From Nephrocerus scutellatus (taxonomy: Eukaryota > Arthropoda > Insecta > Diptera > Pipunculidae), in NCBI GenBank assembly GCA_947095585.1, contig OX352761.1, positions 109,789,890 through 109,853,889 on the forward strand: DNA of 64,000 nt. Direction: 5' to 3'. Both the position numbers and the translations under genes were made by a program. This document shows positions 47,226 to 58,116 of this stretch, in pieces. A model generated the notes under the pieces. That model searched no databases. It was not told the origin of the DNA and was given only the letters and a program-made list of their open reading frames with translations. Positions within the stretch are counted from its first letter, which is position 1. Each line of letters begins with the position of its first letter.

Positions 47226-48189
47226 TAATTTCGTGCCCAGATGTGTTCGTTTGTTTGTTTGAGGCTGCCCAATGTTTGAGATTAACTTGTACTCCACTAC
47301 CTAAAACCTAATTTTTTAAAATTTTGCACACATGTGTATCTCTGATTAAAGAATTTTCATGAAAATTTTTAAATTTTCTTGAATGATTTTTTTAAAGTTT
47401 AACTACATAATTAAACTCTACGTATACAACGAACATCAAAGGTTTTTAAAATTAATGGCCATATAGGCAGTCTGACAGGCAGATCATGTGCTGATTAATT
47501 TTTTTATTTATATTATTACTCGATACATATATCCGATACACAACACAACAGATACTACCGGATACGTACTACTCGTATATGATAAAGCCACTCACATTTG
47601 ATATGGGAATTTTTTGCGAAATTTATTCATTAAAATAAAATACTCGTATAAATGTCAAAAAAAAACAAACAACAACATCGAGTTAATTTCAACGAACAAA
47701 CAAGAGTCAGAGGTGGAGTGAGAAATGTGCACTGAGATTTTTAACTCTGGTCGATGACCTCCTCTGCGCATTTTTAATTGCAATGAGCACCCACCTGGCC
47801 AGTAATAACACTCAACAAATTTTGATTTCTCATTTGTCGCATTCAATATATTTTTGTCTCATTATAAATCTCCATTTATTGAACATATTTGGTTATTTAT
47901 TGTTTGTAAATCTATCCATAACACATTTCGATTAATTTGTTTGATTTCACGTAATTAAAATTATCCAAAAAAATCCATTTCTGTCACTTTCTCCATTTCG
48001 CTTAACATAACTTCCTGAATTTAATAAATTTAAATTATTTAATTTAAAGAAATATTTAATAAATAAATAATATAATTTAAATTTAAATTTTTATTAAATC
48101 ATAATTAGCCCCCTTAAAGGTAAAATAAAATAGGTGGTAGTTCCATATATTTTCCAATTGTATTTCAGAAAATATCAATTGTATTTAGT
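47226..48189. other. AT-rich intergenic spacer
   Basis: Very AT-rich, with long A and T tracts. A stretch near 47,310-47,400 (acacatgtgtatctctga) resembles the minisatellite units of the Helitron-like element at 34 kb. No gene. Confidence 0.45.
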
Positions 48190-49208
48190 TTAGGTTAGGT
48201 TGAAGTGGCCGTCAGTCAAAACCGACACACTTAGGCCATGAAGGTCCGTTGTGATACCCAAAGGATCTAGAAAATCCCACACCTACTCGTTGAACCACGT
48301 GGAGCTTCGTATGAAGCGCAATAGACTATTAATATCCATTTTGGTTAGATCGTTAAAAAAGAACGCACCCAGATGGAGCTTCCGCCTATGAGGAGTGGTT
48401 TCCTCCTCCTCCTCATCCATGCAGCTTCTACAGAAATCGTTGGAAAAGACTCCCTAGTCTTTCTGCATGCTTGCCTATGAGACAGTGTCCAGTTATGACA
48501 CCTATAATGGCACTAATGTGCAGTCTGTTTTGAGAGATCAAACACTTGGAGCGTTTTGGATGTAGCTTGGGCCAGATCTACTTCGATGCTATGCAAGTTG
48601 TGCCGTTTGACCAACTATAATTAGTTTTTACGGGATAAACATAAGTTTGCACGTAGTGATCGGCACGCCTAGTGAGCCATATTCAGGCAAAAGGGGTAGT
48701 GTGGTTCCATGTTTGGCCATACAATTACCAGGAATGTCTCTATGCCCCGGCACCCAGCACAGGTGAATGTTAAACTACTCCGCCATCTCCTCAAGAGACG
48801 ATCGGCAATTCCGGGCTAGAATGGAATTTGTGAGAAAACTGATTCCATGGACTTTAGCGCAGCCTGGCTATCCGAGAAAATGTGGATATCCTTAACAGAT
48901 ATGACATTACTCTTCAGCCAAAACAAGGCTTTATTAATAGCCATGATTTCAGCTTGGAAAACACTACAGTGATCAGGAAGATGGAAAGAGAGACTTAGAT
49001 TTAGTCTTTTTGAAAAGACAACTCCGCCAACCCCTTCATCAGTTTTCGACACATCTGTGTAGAAGTGAATCATTTTCCAAGTAGATACCTTCCTCTCAAG
49101 AAGATCTGGATGCTGGAACTTTTTGTTGAAGTGGAGCTGCGGAATGGTGTAGTCTATCTTGACAAGTGGAGCTGAACTCAGGATAGAAGAGTGGCCGAAA
49201 TCATTCAC
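48190..49208 (-). pseudogene. Loa-like LINE 3' part (RNase H and C-terminal domain)
   Basis: 48,816-49,208 on the minus strand is an RNase H domain (IHFYTDVSKTDEGVGGVVFS, CSVFQAEIMAINKALFWL, IHIFSDSQAALKSM). Downstream on that strand are remains of the cysteine-containing tail (DFCRSCMDEEEE) and a 3' end with a taggttaggttgaagtgg motif. Everything before RNase H is gone. Confidence 0.85.
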
Positions 49209-49299
49209 GGTCCCCGGTCCACGGTCACGGTCAACCGAAGTAATTTGCTAACGTATAATTATCTATCTGTAATATGATTTAAAACAGTGAAATATACCC

Positions 49300-50583
49300 T
49301 GGTCAAATGGCTGAGAAAGAGTAGTAGTGTTTGTTGGTAAAAACTGCTCGTTTATATTTTTGAATACCTATGGTCGTTTTCTTATGACAAGATGCGTTAT
49401 CAACAAAAACAACATTTTGCAATTTTGGCTGATCATTTCCCTGTCCAAAAATATTAAAATATCGTCCCATATAAATAGTTTGCGTCATCCAAGCTTTGCG
49501 TTGTGAGTAATATTTTAATGGAAGGATTTTGTTTTTGAAGCACATAGGATTTTTGGATTTTCCTACAACGATGACATTCTTGTACGCTCCTGTTGCGTTA
49601 CAAATAAAAAGGAGCATTTCGCGTTCCTGTGAAAATTTCTTTCTTTCTTTTGTGCTGCCCTTTTTTGTTTAGACTTCAAGTCGACAGAGCTTTATAGGCA
49701 AGTCCACTTTCATCGACATTAAAAATATCAACAGATCGATAATTATTTGTAACCAAATTTGGGAAAACTGGGTTAAAAAAATCATCGGCACTCTTTACGT
49801 TGGTGGATGATGCTTCTCCATGTATTTTCCTTACGCTTATATTCTTCACGCATTTTCTTCGTTCATTTAAATGGCAAATCGTTTTGCGTTTTCAAGCAGC
49901 ATATTTGGAAATACAGCAGCACCCGAAGCGATCATGTTGTGGAACCATATAGAAAGTGAACGCTCCACTTTACTGCATGCTCCTTTTCTGTTTCGCTTGG
50001 ATTTCAGGCTACAAGTTTTAGATTTGTCTAAAAGGACTTGCCTTTGCTGTATAATTCGGTTAACTGTTGACTTTGAACATCCAAATTTCTTACACTGTTC
50101 TGATTTAGAAACTGAACCTGCTTCATTTATTATTTTTAGTTTTTCTTGTTGTTAACGACAAATTGGTATTTTTATGGCTTCGCATTGCCTGTAGAAGTAA
50201 AAGAATTAAAACCTTTAGTTGAAATTCAAAATAAACAGAAAATTTCTACGAAGTCTTAGAATATAAACTCGCCAGTCACCAGACAGATTTTTAAATAAAA
50301 ATATTTCTTCATTTGACAGTTTGCGTTCCATAAAAAAGTGCTGCCAAATTTGATTTAAATTCCACTCACTTTTGCTTAATTTTTTTGTTCAGGTTCATTT
50401 AAACGGAAAAAAATGTATGCTTTTTAGAAAAAGTCAGAGAAAACGTCAACGCATTTAACCGGGAAACGCAATTAAACGGGAAAAGGTCAGTACATTTTGT
50501 GTGAAATTTTAAGTCTGCCTGAATTAAAACGCAATTAAGCGGGAATCACACTTTAGCGGGGCTCAATTAAACGGGGACTACTC
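49300..50583 (-). mobile_element. pogo/Tigger-like DNA transposon remnant
   Basis: Minus strand: HTH region near 49,870-50,150 (STVNRIIQQRQVL), a DE-containing block near 49,720 (DIFNVDESGLAYKAL) and the DDE_1 core at 49,303-49,617 (LLFICNATGAYKNVIVVGKS, YSQRKAWMTQTIYM, NVVFVDNASCHKK). Stops separate the parts. The outer end at 50,583 reads as CTAGAGTAGTCCCCGTTTAA on the minus strand, like Tigger termini. The other terminus was not found. Confidence 0.8.
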
Positions 50584-50629
50584 TAGTTCTTTATAAAAAT
50601 ATGCACCTTATCTTATTTGGGGTAAAATT

Positions 50630-50745
50630 ACTGAAGGCCATCATGTGTAGGTTTTATCGTACTTCCATCAGTTCGAAGAGTCACGTGCATGAGAGTACTA
50701 CATGTTGCTTCACCTATTTTGCTGACCACCAAGTCCAGTACATAT
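50630..50745 (-). repeat. RTE-like LINE 5'-end fragment
   Basis: ggttttatcgtacttccatc at 50,651 matches 28,816-28,840 in the near-full-length RTE-like copy, and similarity extends through gctgaccacc. About 115 bp only. Confidence 0.65.
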
Positions 50746-52683
50746 TGAAATATGGTTCACAAACTTATTATGGTTGACAAATGTAGGCAAGATTTATCTT
50801 CGAACATTTAAATACATATTAAGTAATAAAAAGCAATAAATACTCTTACATACATAAATTACCCGCGTAAATATAATTAAATTTATTACAAAATTTAAAT
50901 TAAACAACTTTTTATTTTTGTATCTTGTTGTTGTTAATTAGTCCAGGACGATAGCTGTCATAACATTGTGAGTTATTATTTCCAATGAGTGCAAGGTAAA
51001 TATTATTGTTATTTCTGCTGATTAATATAAATAAAAACCAAAAATTATAAATTTTTAGCAGTTGTTATTTTGGTTTTTTTTTTGTATTCGGTTGCATCCT
51101 CCCAAATAGCGGAATTGATGGTGTTTTTGCGAACAGCGATGTCATCCACAGGCGAGCTGTATTTTTATTGCTGGGAGAACCGCACTATTATCAGCCACAT
51201 GAAAAGACGCGCACAAGTAATTAACGCATTATGCCAATGGGCCGGATTTACAGCGGCCGAGTTGAATGCAACAAATTGAATGTTTGACATTCTGGACGTT
51301 TTAACTACCGCCACGAGGATAAGTAGGATTTTTCATTTTTGTTAAAAAAAAAAATTAATAACCTATTTATGTCCGAAGGAATAAAAAAATAAAAAGTAGG
51401 TAAGTAGGCGAACTTTATTAAAATTTTTGACGCTTCCATGGATATGAACGACGTATACTGCAGTCGCTTGCAAGTGACGACTGACGAGCAATGAAAAGAT
51501 CGCCTGTAATGTGAAGCGGCTTACATTGTTTCGCCATCATCATCATTACCATTATCATCCTTTGGAATAATATGTAATAAGGGAATAACCATTTCAATGC
51601 AATCGTGAGTCCATAGTCCATACATGGCTTGCAACTTTTTATTTTGAAATTTTTTATCCATAAGTAAAAAAATACGTCCGTCTTCCTGCGTCCTGTTAAA
51701 CACGAATATTTATTCAGTTCTTAATGATGATGAACACACACATACACACACACACACACACCTACTAACATGCATGCAAGTACCAATTTTAATTTTAATT
51801 CTTGATTGGAAAATCAGTTGTATAATTATGGGAAATATTTAACGGTGCTTTATATTTCATTTTTCGCAGCTGAAAGGATCAATTTGAATTTTGAGAAATC
51901 GGATATATGACCAATTCTGATGATGTACTCGTAATTGAATTTACGTTGCGCTTTGTAAAGGGTTTTTTTTTTCCTTATATAGAACTTTGACTAACTGTCA
52001 AACGAGCTATTATATTGTGCTTAGTTCATTTACATTTATCATTAATATACCATGGCAAATCATCATGAAACCAAATTTACTTTAAACTTATAGTGTTTTT
52101 TATGACACACATCATCGTCCATCTAAGCAAGCTTAACGAGTTTGTTAATAAGCAAAATAACCGCATATAAAGTCGAAACAATCCACAATCCTTACTGACT
52201 TCATTACGTCCAGAAAAATGCACCATAGGGCGGCGACAACAATCGACTTATTGAAATCAAAATTTGGCGGTAAGCTGGTCAATTGATCATTAAGGTGAGC
52301 GATTGCACCTGACAAATTACTTCCTGTAAGAACCAAGTAAAGTTACTGGCTTATGCTAATAATCTAGCAGACATTGAGGCCAATGTTGTTCGTGTTATTT
52401 TTGACATACAGCCAGAAGCGCTCGAAAAAGTGGCACAATTTCAATTCGCATTCGAATTCAAAGAGTCAGTCAGTCTCAGCACCATCACTTTACCCGTTCT
52501 GCTCATTGAAAATGAGAATGACTTTGATATTAGCCATATGGTAGATAGTAGATACACACGAGGCAGAGGTAGATACGTCGAAGCAACGTGTTGCAGCAAC
52601 GTGTTTTGTTTGTTGACTACACACGTGGCGACTTTTGACTTCGACTTTTATATTAATATTTTTTTAGCTCCCGAAAACTTCGA
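50746..52683. other. intergenic, nothing recognised
   Basis: AT-rich; (CA)n at about 51,733-51,761; short open stretches (51,070-51,279 and others) lack family resemblance. Confidence 0.45.
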
Positions 52684-53152
52684 CTAAATGGTTGGTAGTA
52701 GCGGCCAAATTTTATCAAAAAAGCAAGTTTCCGCATTGCCTCGGAGCCCCAGATGGAAAGCACGTTAGAATTAAGAGACCACCGCATTCTGGCTCCAATT
52801 ATTTTAACTACAAGAAAACATTCAGCATTGTACTGATGGCGATTGTAAATAGCAACTCCGAATTTCTGATGGTGGACATTGGCACAAATGGTAGAATTTC
52901 AGATGGTGGTGTCTTTTATAACACTAAATTTTTTACAAAATTGGAAAGAGACCAACTAAACTTGCCAGGACCAAGTCCAGTAATTGGTGAAACACCGATT
53001 CCATTTGTTTTTGTGTCGGATGACGCCTTTGCTCTTCGTCCAAACGTAATGAAGCCTTATGCACATGGCGGCTTATCGCCCTCACAGAATTTATTTAATA
53101 AAAGGCTCAGTTCGGCAAGGGTAAAAGTGGAAAATGCATTTGGAATCATGTG
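52684..53152 (+). pseudogene. PIF/Harbinger nuclease fragment (HARBI1-like)
   Basis: Encodes FPHCLGAPDGKHVRIKRP, YFNYKKTFSIVLMAIVNSNS, GTNGRISDGGVFYNTKFF, FVFVSDDAFALRPNVMKPY and SSARVKVENAFGIM, then a stop. All three acidic catalytic positions (D of APDG, D of SDDAF, E of VENAFG) are still present. The N-terminal HTH half and the C-terminus are missing. A different lineage from the complete element at 56.6-59.9 kb. Confidence 0.85.
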
Positions 53153-55007
53153 AACATAATTCACAAATAAGTCGACCCAAAACGGTTGTTTTGGACTTGT
53201 CATCAAGACTATTAATACTATTTATAAGTAGCAGGCACGACTTCTCTTGCTTTCTGCAAGATTGTGAAAAGGTCTGCTCCAAATAGCCTTTCCGTGCCTT
53301 CGAAAATGTTAGGTTGCAACGAGTGATGATTTTCTTGCTTATATGTCTGTTTCTAGAAACCGTATGAGAATTATAAATGTACACGATTAAAATTTCTACA
53401 TAATACAAAACTGACTGAAACTAAAAGATCTCCAACCAGAACCACCAGGACAATGCCGAGGTGTAGCAAAAACAGCCGAAAAGAAACTTACAGAACAGAA
53501 CGACTTTGCTTTGCGTGCGTTGAATAGTGTCAGTTTGTGGCTAATAGCAAGCAGTTGCCTGCGTCACATTCAAAATTGATCCGAATCAAACATTGTTGAA
53601 TTGTTCTTCAAAAGGAATGCATATGTATTTTATTTTTCTCATTGTGCAAATAAATCTTAAATTAAAAATTTACTGTTAATTATCAAGCAATTTTTTATCA
53701 TCATCATCATAAGCCATCATCATCATATAACCATTTATTTTACAATATTTTTTTATTCTAATTTTAATTAGATCAAGGAATACCAAAAATAGTTTAGAAA
53801 TTTAGTGCGACAAAGAAGTTAACACTTATGTATATTAATAAAAAAAAACCAATTTTTCTTGAATATAACAACACGAACAGTTTCATGCAAGGGCCGCCGA
53901 CCTTATTGGGTAGGATACCAAAATCAACTTAATCTATGGATACAGTTTGTTGTCTTAAATACTAAATTGCCTCAGCTTGCATCGATCAGAATAGTATTGA
54001 TCGATACAAGCAGCACGGAATTCTTTACATCAGCAATTATCGTGTGCAGCGTTTGTCCATTCGTCTTTGCAATGTTTCTTGCGTTGTCGCAACAATTCAT
54101 ATCACTGCGTCAACGCATAATTTTACTGTATGGAAATAATTAGGCCAAAGTGCATAAATGTTATTTCGCTTTTGATATTGTCGCAACAATGTATATTGTT
54201 AGAAAAACACTTTATAGTAAAGAAGACCATTTTAGATTATTGCAGTATTGTTTAACAATGAAACAAGCACAATATTTTCTTGAAGCACAGATTCATGCTT
54301 AACAAATACTGAAATCAAATGTATTGGTTTCTTACGTTTCTCACTCCCCTTTCAAAACACCGTAGTTACAGCGTTTCATAAAATGCGTTCGTTTATTTTT
54401 TCTTCACTGTATTCATCTCACAAATCCAGCCGCATTTGTTATTACTAATAGCTTTAGTATATGTACAGTTGTGCTTTCTGTAGAGAAGGTTTTGCACAAA
54501 ATGCACAACAGTCATGGCAGAAACAGATAAATAAAAGTGCGTTGCGGTGTAGTGAAAAGTGATCAGAAAAGTATGCATGCGGTGCGGTATTCTAATTATT
54601 TATTTTACACCATAACTTGTTTTTTTTCATTGTTTTTGTAGTTATTATTTGCTTTATTGTATAAAGGCAGACATTCCTTCACTAATTCTATTATATGTTC
54701 CTCGATATCTATATAATCAGTAAACTACACTTTCAAACGAATGACAGCGAATATTGCTGCTGCAGTATTTTAGAATTTTGTTTAATCTGTAGCGGTGTGC
54801 GGTGCATTTTATTGCACTCAAGCTCAATAATTTTGTATCCGCCGAATAATTTACATAGCATGAAATAAAGCAAGCAAGCAACAAATAAAACAGTCATGGT
54901 TGCCACTCGCAAAAAAAATTCCTAATTTCCCAATAAAACCTACCAAACCAGAGAAAAACCAACCAAAGCAAAATTGATGTTTTTTAATAACTCGATGTTT
55001 CCATTAC
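53153..55007. other. intergenic, nothing recognised
   Basis: AT-rich with an (ATC)n stretch near 53,698-53,728 and short open stretches without family resemblance. Confidence 0.45.
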
Positions 55008-55150
55008 AAATAACTATAATGGTACAATAAAATAATTTGCTTGTGTGCGTGTACACATCCAGGGTTCTCATTTGTTGTAGCATTATTTGAAGATCGTATA
55101 CGTGTACACGCACCAAAGCAAATTATTTTATTGTAGCATTTTTGTTATTT
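55008..55150. mobile_element. 143-bp foldback/MITE-like element
   Basis: Arms 55,008-55,056 and 55,102-55,150 are reverse complements over 49 bp with about five mismatches (core caataaaataatttgctt and gcgtgtacac), around a 45-bp loop. No target duplication is evident. Confidence 0.75.
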
Positions 55151-55284
55151 GAACGACGAGTAGCTCTAACCAATAATAAATAACAATCGAAGATGTATGT
55201 AGGTAATTATTTTGTTTTTGAATAAAAAAACCAATATAATGAATATATAATTTCTTTACAAAAATAACAAAAAACCCAAAAAAA

Positions 55285-55540
55285 AGGAAAACATTGTGCA
55301 AAGTTTGAATAAAATCGGCTTAGTTTTGAAATTTTTATATTTTTTTACAAAAAAAGTTATCACGGGAGATACACATGAGTACAAAATTGAAAGACATTCG
55401 GTGCCCGATCACTTCCAAATTTTTACAAAAAGTGTTGTCATAGGAAATTCACATGTGTACAAAGTTTCAATAAAATGGGGCTTTGGAAACTGGGTTATAA
55501 ATTGATCGCAAGATTCCACGATAAACAAACAAATAAATCA
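55285..55540. repeat. Helitron-like minisatellite fragment
   Basis: Two units with gggagatacacatgagtaca and tcaataaaatggggct cores, ending gggttataaattgatcgcaa, closely related to 34,380-34,460. Confidence 0.65.
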
Positions 55541-56102
55541 AAAATTATGTATCCTTATTTTAAACTTAAAACTTTATTTAAAAATCATGTTTATCACTTT
55601 TTTAATATAGATAAATAAAAATCATTTAGTTTGTTCATTAGTTTTAGAGTTGTAAAAAAACCTACCAAATTTAATTAAAGGCTTATCATCAACCCTACCA
55701 AAGTTGAAAAAACCTACAATGTTTGGGAGGAATCTACGAAAACGGCAACCGTGACAGCAGTCATGTAAGAATGTCATGCGCAGAAGAAGTTTTCCATTTT
55801 TCTATCATTGTGTCTTGAATCTTGATTGGTTGTGTTATGTTCGAAATCAGAAAGAGGGTTTATTTTGTCGAGTTGTTTGGTCTAACTTTAATCATACATC
55901 GCAATCGAATTCCTTAACTCTTAAAATTTAACAAAACAAAAATTCTCATTTAGATTTAGTATCTAAGATATATATATATACACATAACAAGTCTTTCATC
56001 ATATTGCTGTACTTGTACTTAAATAGTTGAAAGCACATCTATTCATAAACAAAAGTTAAAAATCGCAGGACTCGAATAAACTTCTGAGATGTATAAATTA
56101 CG

Positions 56103-56265
56103 TCGGGACGGCGCGAACGCCATTCCCGGCTAACAAAAATTACACGCACGAGTTATTCGCATTAGGAATAATCGCGGAGGTCAACTCAATCGAAGTGCAA
56201 TGACCAAGCCTCACTCCGGGGGAACCGCCTTTGTGATCACGGTAACCCCTACGCCAGGTAAGTAT
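56103..56265 (-). ncRNA. snRNA:U1: U1 spliceosomal snRNA gene
   Basis: On the minus strand the RNA starts ATACTTACCTGG, the segment that base-pairs with 5' splice sites, and runs 163 nt (fly U1 is about 164). The 70K-binding stem-loop I, the U1A-binding loop ATTGCAC in stem-loop II, the Sm site AATTTTTG, and a perfect final hairpin CGGGAATGGCG-TTCG-CGCCGTCCCG are all present. In the long stem, GTAGGGG pairs with CCTCCGC where fly U1 has GTAGAGG with CCTCTGC: a compensatory pair, which argues against a decayed pseudogene. Loop I reads GATCACAAAG where GATCACGAAG is usual. Transcribed by RNA polymerase II from the PSEA at 56,307-56,327. Confidence 0.93.
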
Positions 56266-56306
56266 GCTTTATTCTGCTCGTTGCTTACATCTTCATCGAG
56301 TATTTT

Positions 56307-56327
56307 CATAGACCATTTGGGAATTAT
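56307..56327 (-). promoter_or_regulatory. PSEA promoter element of the U1 snRNA gene
   Basis: On the minus strand ATAATTCCCAAATGGTCTAT lies at about -62 to -42 from the U1 start. Drosophila snRNA genes carry PSEA (consensus near TYAATTCCCAACTG) at -61 to -41, where SNAPc binds. No TATA box at -30, as expected for a Pol II type snRNA gene. Confidence 0.85.
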
Positions 56328-56937
56328 AATGTATAATAATATAATATTATGTATTACAGATACAAAAATATACATGAGAACGAAATTATATTGAAAAAAC
56401 ACACAAACCATCTGGGTAAAAATGCAAGAACTGTTGCTTGTCGTACGGTGCAGTCGTGCAGTACCGCAGTGGCTAGAGCGCTAGCACTTGACAGCTAACT
56501 ACAAAATTGATAGATTATAGGAATTTCGGGTTTTCGTTTATATTCCCTTTATTTTTTGTTTATTTTGTTTTGTGCTTTTGCTGTACAGCGCAGCCCCTGC
56601 CCACTAGTAATTATTTAGTCGTAATTTCTAATGTTAATTTTTTTTTCGTAAAACTCTACCCCAGAATCGCGCTCGACCACAGAACTTTTCAAAAAGGAAA
56701 TCGAACACGAAAGCGAAAATCTTTTGTTTACATTTTTTCGTTGCATGTGTGTGTAATGTGTAAACGTCATTTTCTCCATTCTGGTTTTATTTTAATAAAA
56801 GCAACACGTGGTAAGAGGTGATCTTTCTTATAATAAATTTTTAATGATAAAAATATACGAATTAATTAATTTTGTTAAAAGTGTATGTCCAAGAAACGTA
56901 ACTTGAAAGCTAATTTGTTTTATTCTTTTCAGAAAAA

Positions 56938-57861
56938 ATGGAGTTCTGCATAAATTTGAGCGAATTTGGTGTAGTTAGCAATGAATCAGGAATAATTTTA
57001 AACGATGATGGTTATGTGATTTTAAAACACTTACAAAGTAAGTAAAAAATGAATTTAAAATTACATAGAGATGAAATAAGCCATTGTATTTTTCAGCCAA
57101 AGAAGAAATTTACGTTAACTATGAAGAGATTGCGCAGCATTTAAATCAGCAGGATGTGGAAGCGCAGCCGCCACAGCCAGGTAATTTATATTTAATAAAA
57201 TGTAATGTTTGCATTAATTTTCTATTAATGTATCTTCCCTCCAGATAACAGCTTCAGGTGGTCTAATGGCCACACGAAGTATATGTTGGAGCTGTATGGC
57301 GAGCACATAAATCTTGTGGGTCCATTGCTGAAGTTCCGCCTTAAGAAAAATCTGTGGCAATTTATATCGGAAAAAATATCAGAAAAGTTTGGAGTGGTTC
57401 CTACCGCTACACAAATTGAATCGCGATATAAAACCGTAATGAAAAAAGTACGGAAGGGAATTGCAAACAACAACACCAGTGGCGCAGTTCTCATCGAAAC
57501 GGAGTTCGACGAGGAAGTTAATCGAATAACCGCTATAGATGATTCGGTGCTGCCTGAAGTAATGCTGAGTTCGGTTGGAATTCAAAGGAAAAAGAAAATT
57601 TCGGAGAGTTCCACGTCTTCTGATAAGCCTGCTATTAGTGAAGAAAGCGATTCAGAAACAGGCCCCAGCACAAGCAGCAAAAGAAAAAACTCTTTAAAAA
57701 AAACAAGAAAAGATTGCCTCATAGAACAATTTTTCTGGCGCCAGGACTTGCGAAGAGAAGAAAAAAAAAAAGAAAGGCAAAAAAGGGACGATGCAAAAAA
57801 TGCAAGACACCAGGAAAAAATGAACTTGCTTAAGGAACTTTTTGGTAACAAAAAAAAATAG
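56938..57861 (+). CDS. Harbinger Myb/trihelix-like DNA-binding protein, 3 exons
   Basis: Exons 56,938-57,037, 57,097-57,180 and 57,245-57,861, with GTAAGT/GTAATT donors and CAG acceptors, join to 266 codons. The N-terminus (MEFCINLSEFGVV) is acidic. A trihelix/Myb-SANT-like domain lies in exon 3 (RWSNGHTKYMLELYGEH, NLWQFISEKISEKFG, TATQIESRYKTVMKKVRKG). Then a Ser/Glu-rich linker and a highly charged C-terminal helix (FWRQDLRREEKKKERQ...) that may form a coiled coil. In described Harbinger elements this second protein binds the transposon ends and brings the nuclease into the nucleus. Convergent with the nuclease gene; stop codons are 256 bp apart. Confidence 0.85.
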
Positions 57862-58116
57862 TAATGTTATTTATTAAATACCCTTTTATTTATTAAATGG
57901 CTGTGACAGTAACATTTAAGACCTTCTCTATTTAATGAAATGTAAATATTATTTTTTAGCTTCAATATAATGTAAAACATGAATAATAAACAAAAGTGAT
58001 GTTTTGAATTGAATTGAATAGTTGTGTAAATTTATTGTAGTTATATGGTGTATTACAGTGTGCAAATAATTTTGCCAATGATTGTATAATACAAAATATT
58101 TTACATAACTTAAAAT

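Noticed and set aside
56200..56394. Apparent small exon with ATG and a perfect GTAAGT donor on the + strand
   Set aside because: It is the antisense of U1 snRNA; the donor-like motif is the complement of the U1 5' end, which pairs with splice sites.
56450..56510. tRNA-like tggctagagcgctagcac segment
   Set aside because: No B box or closing acceptor stem follows.
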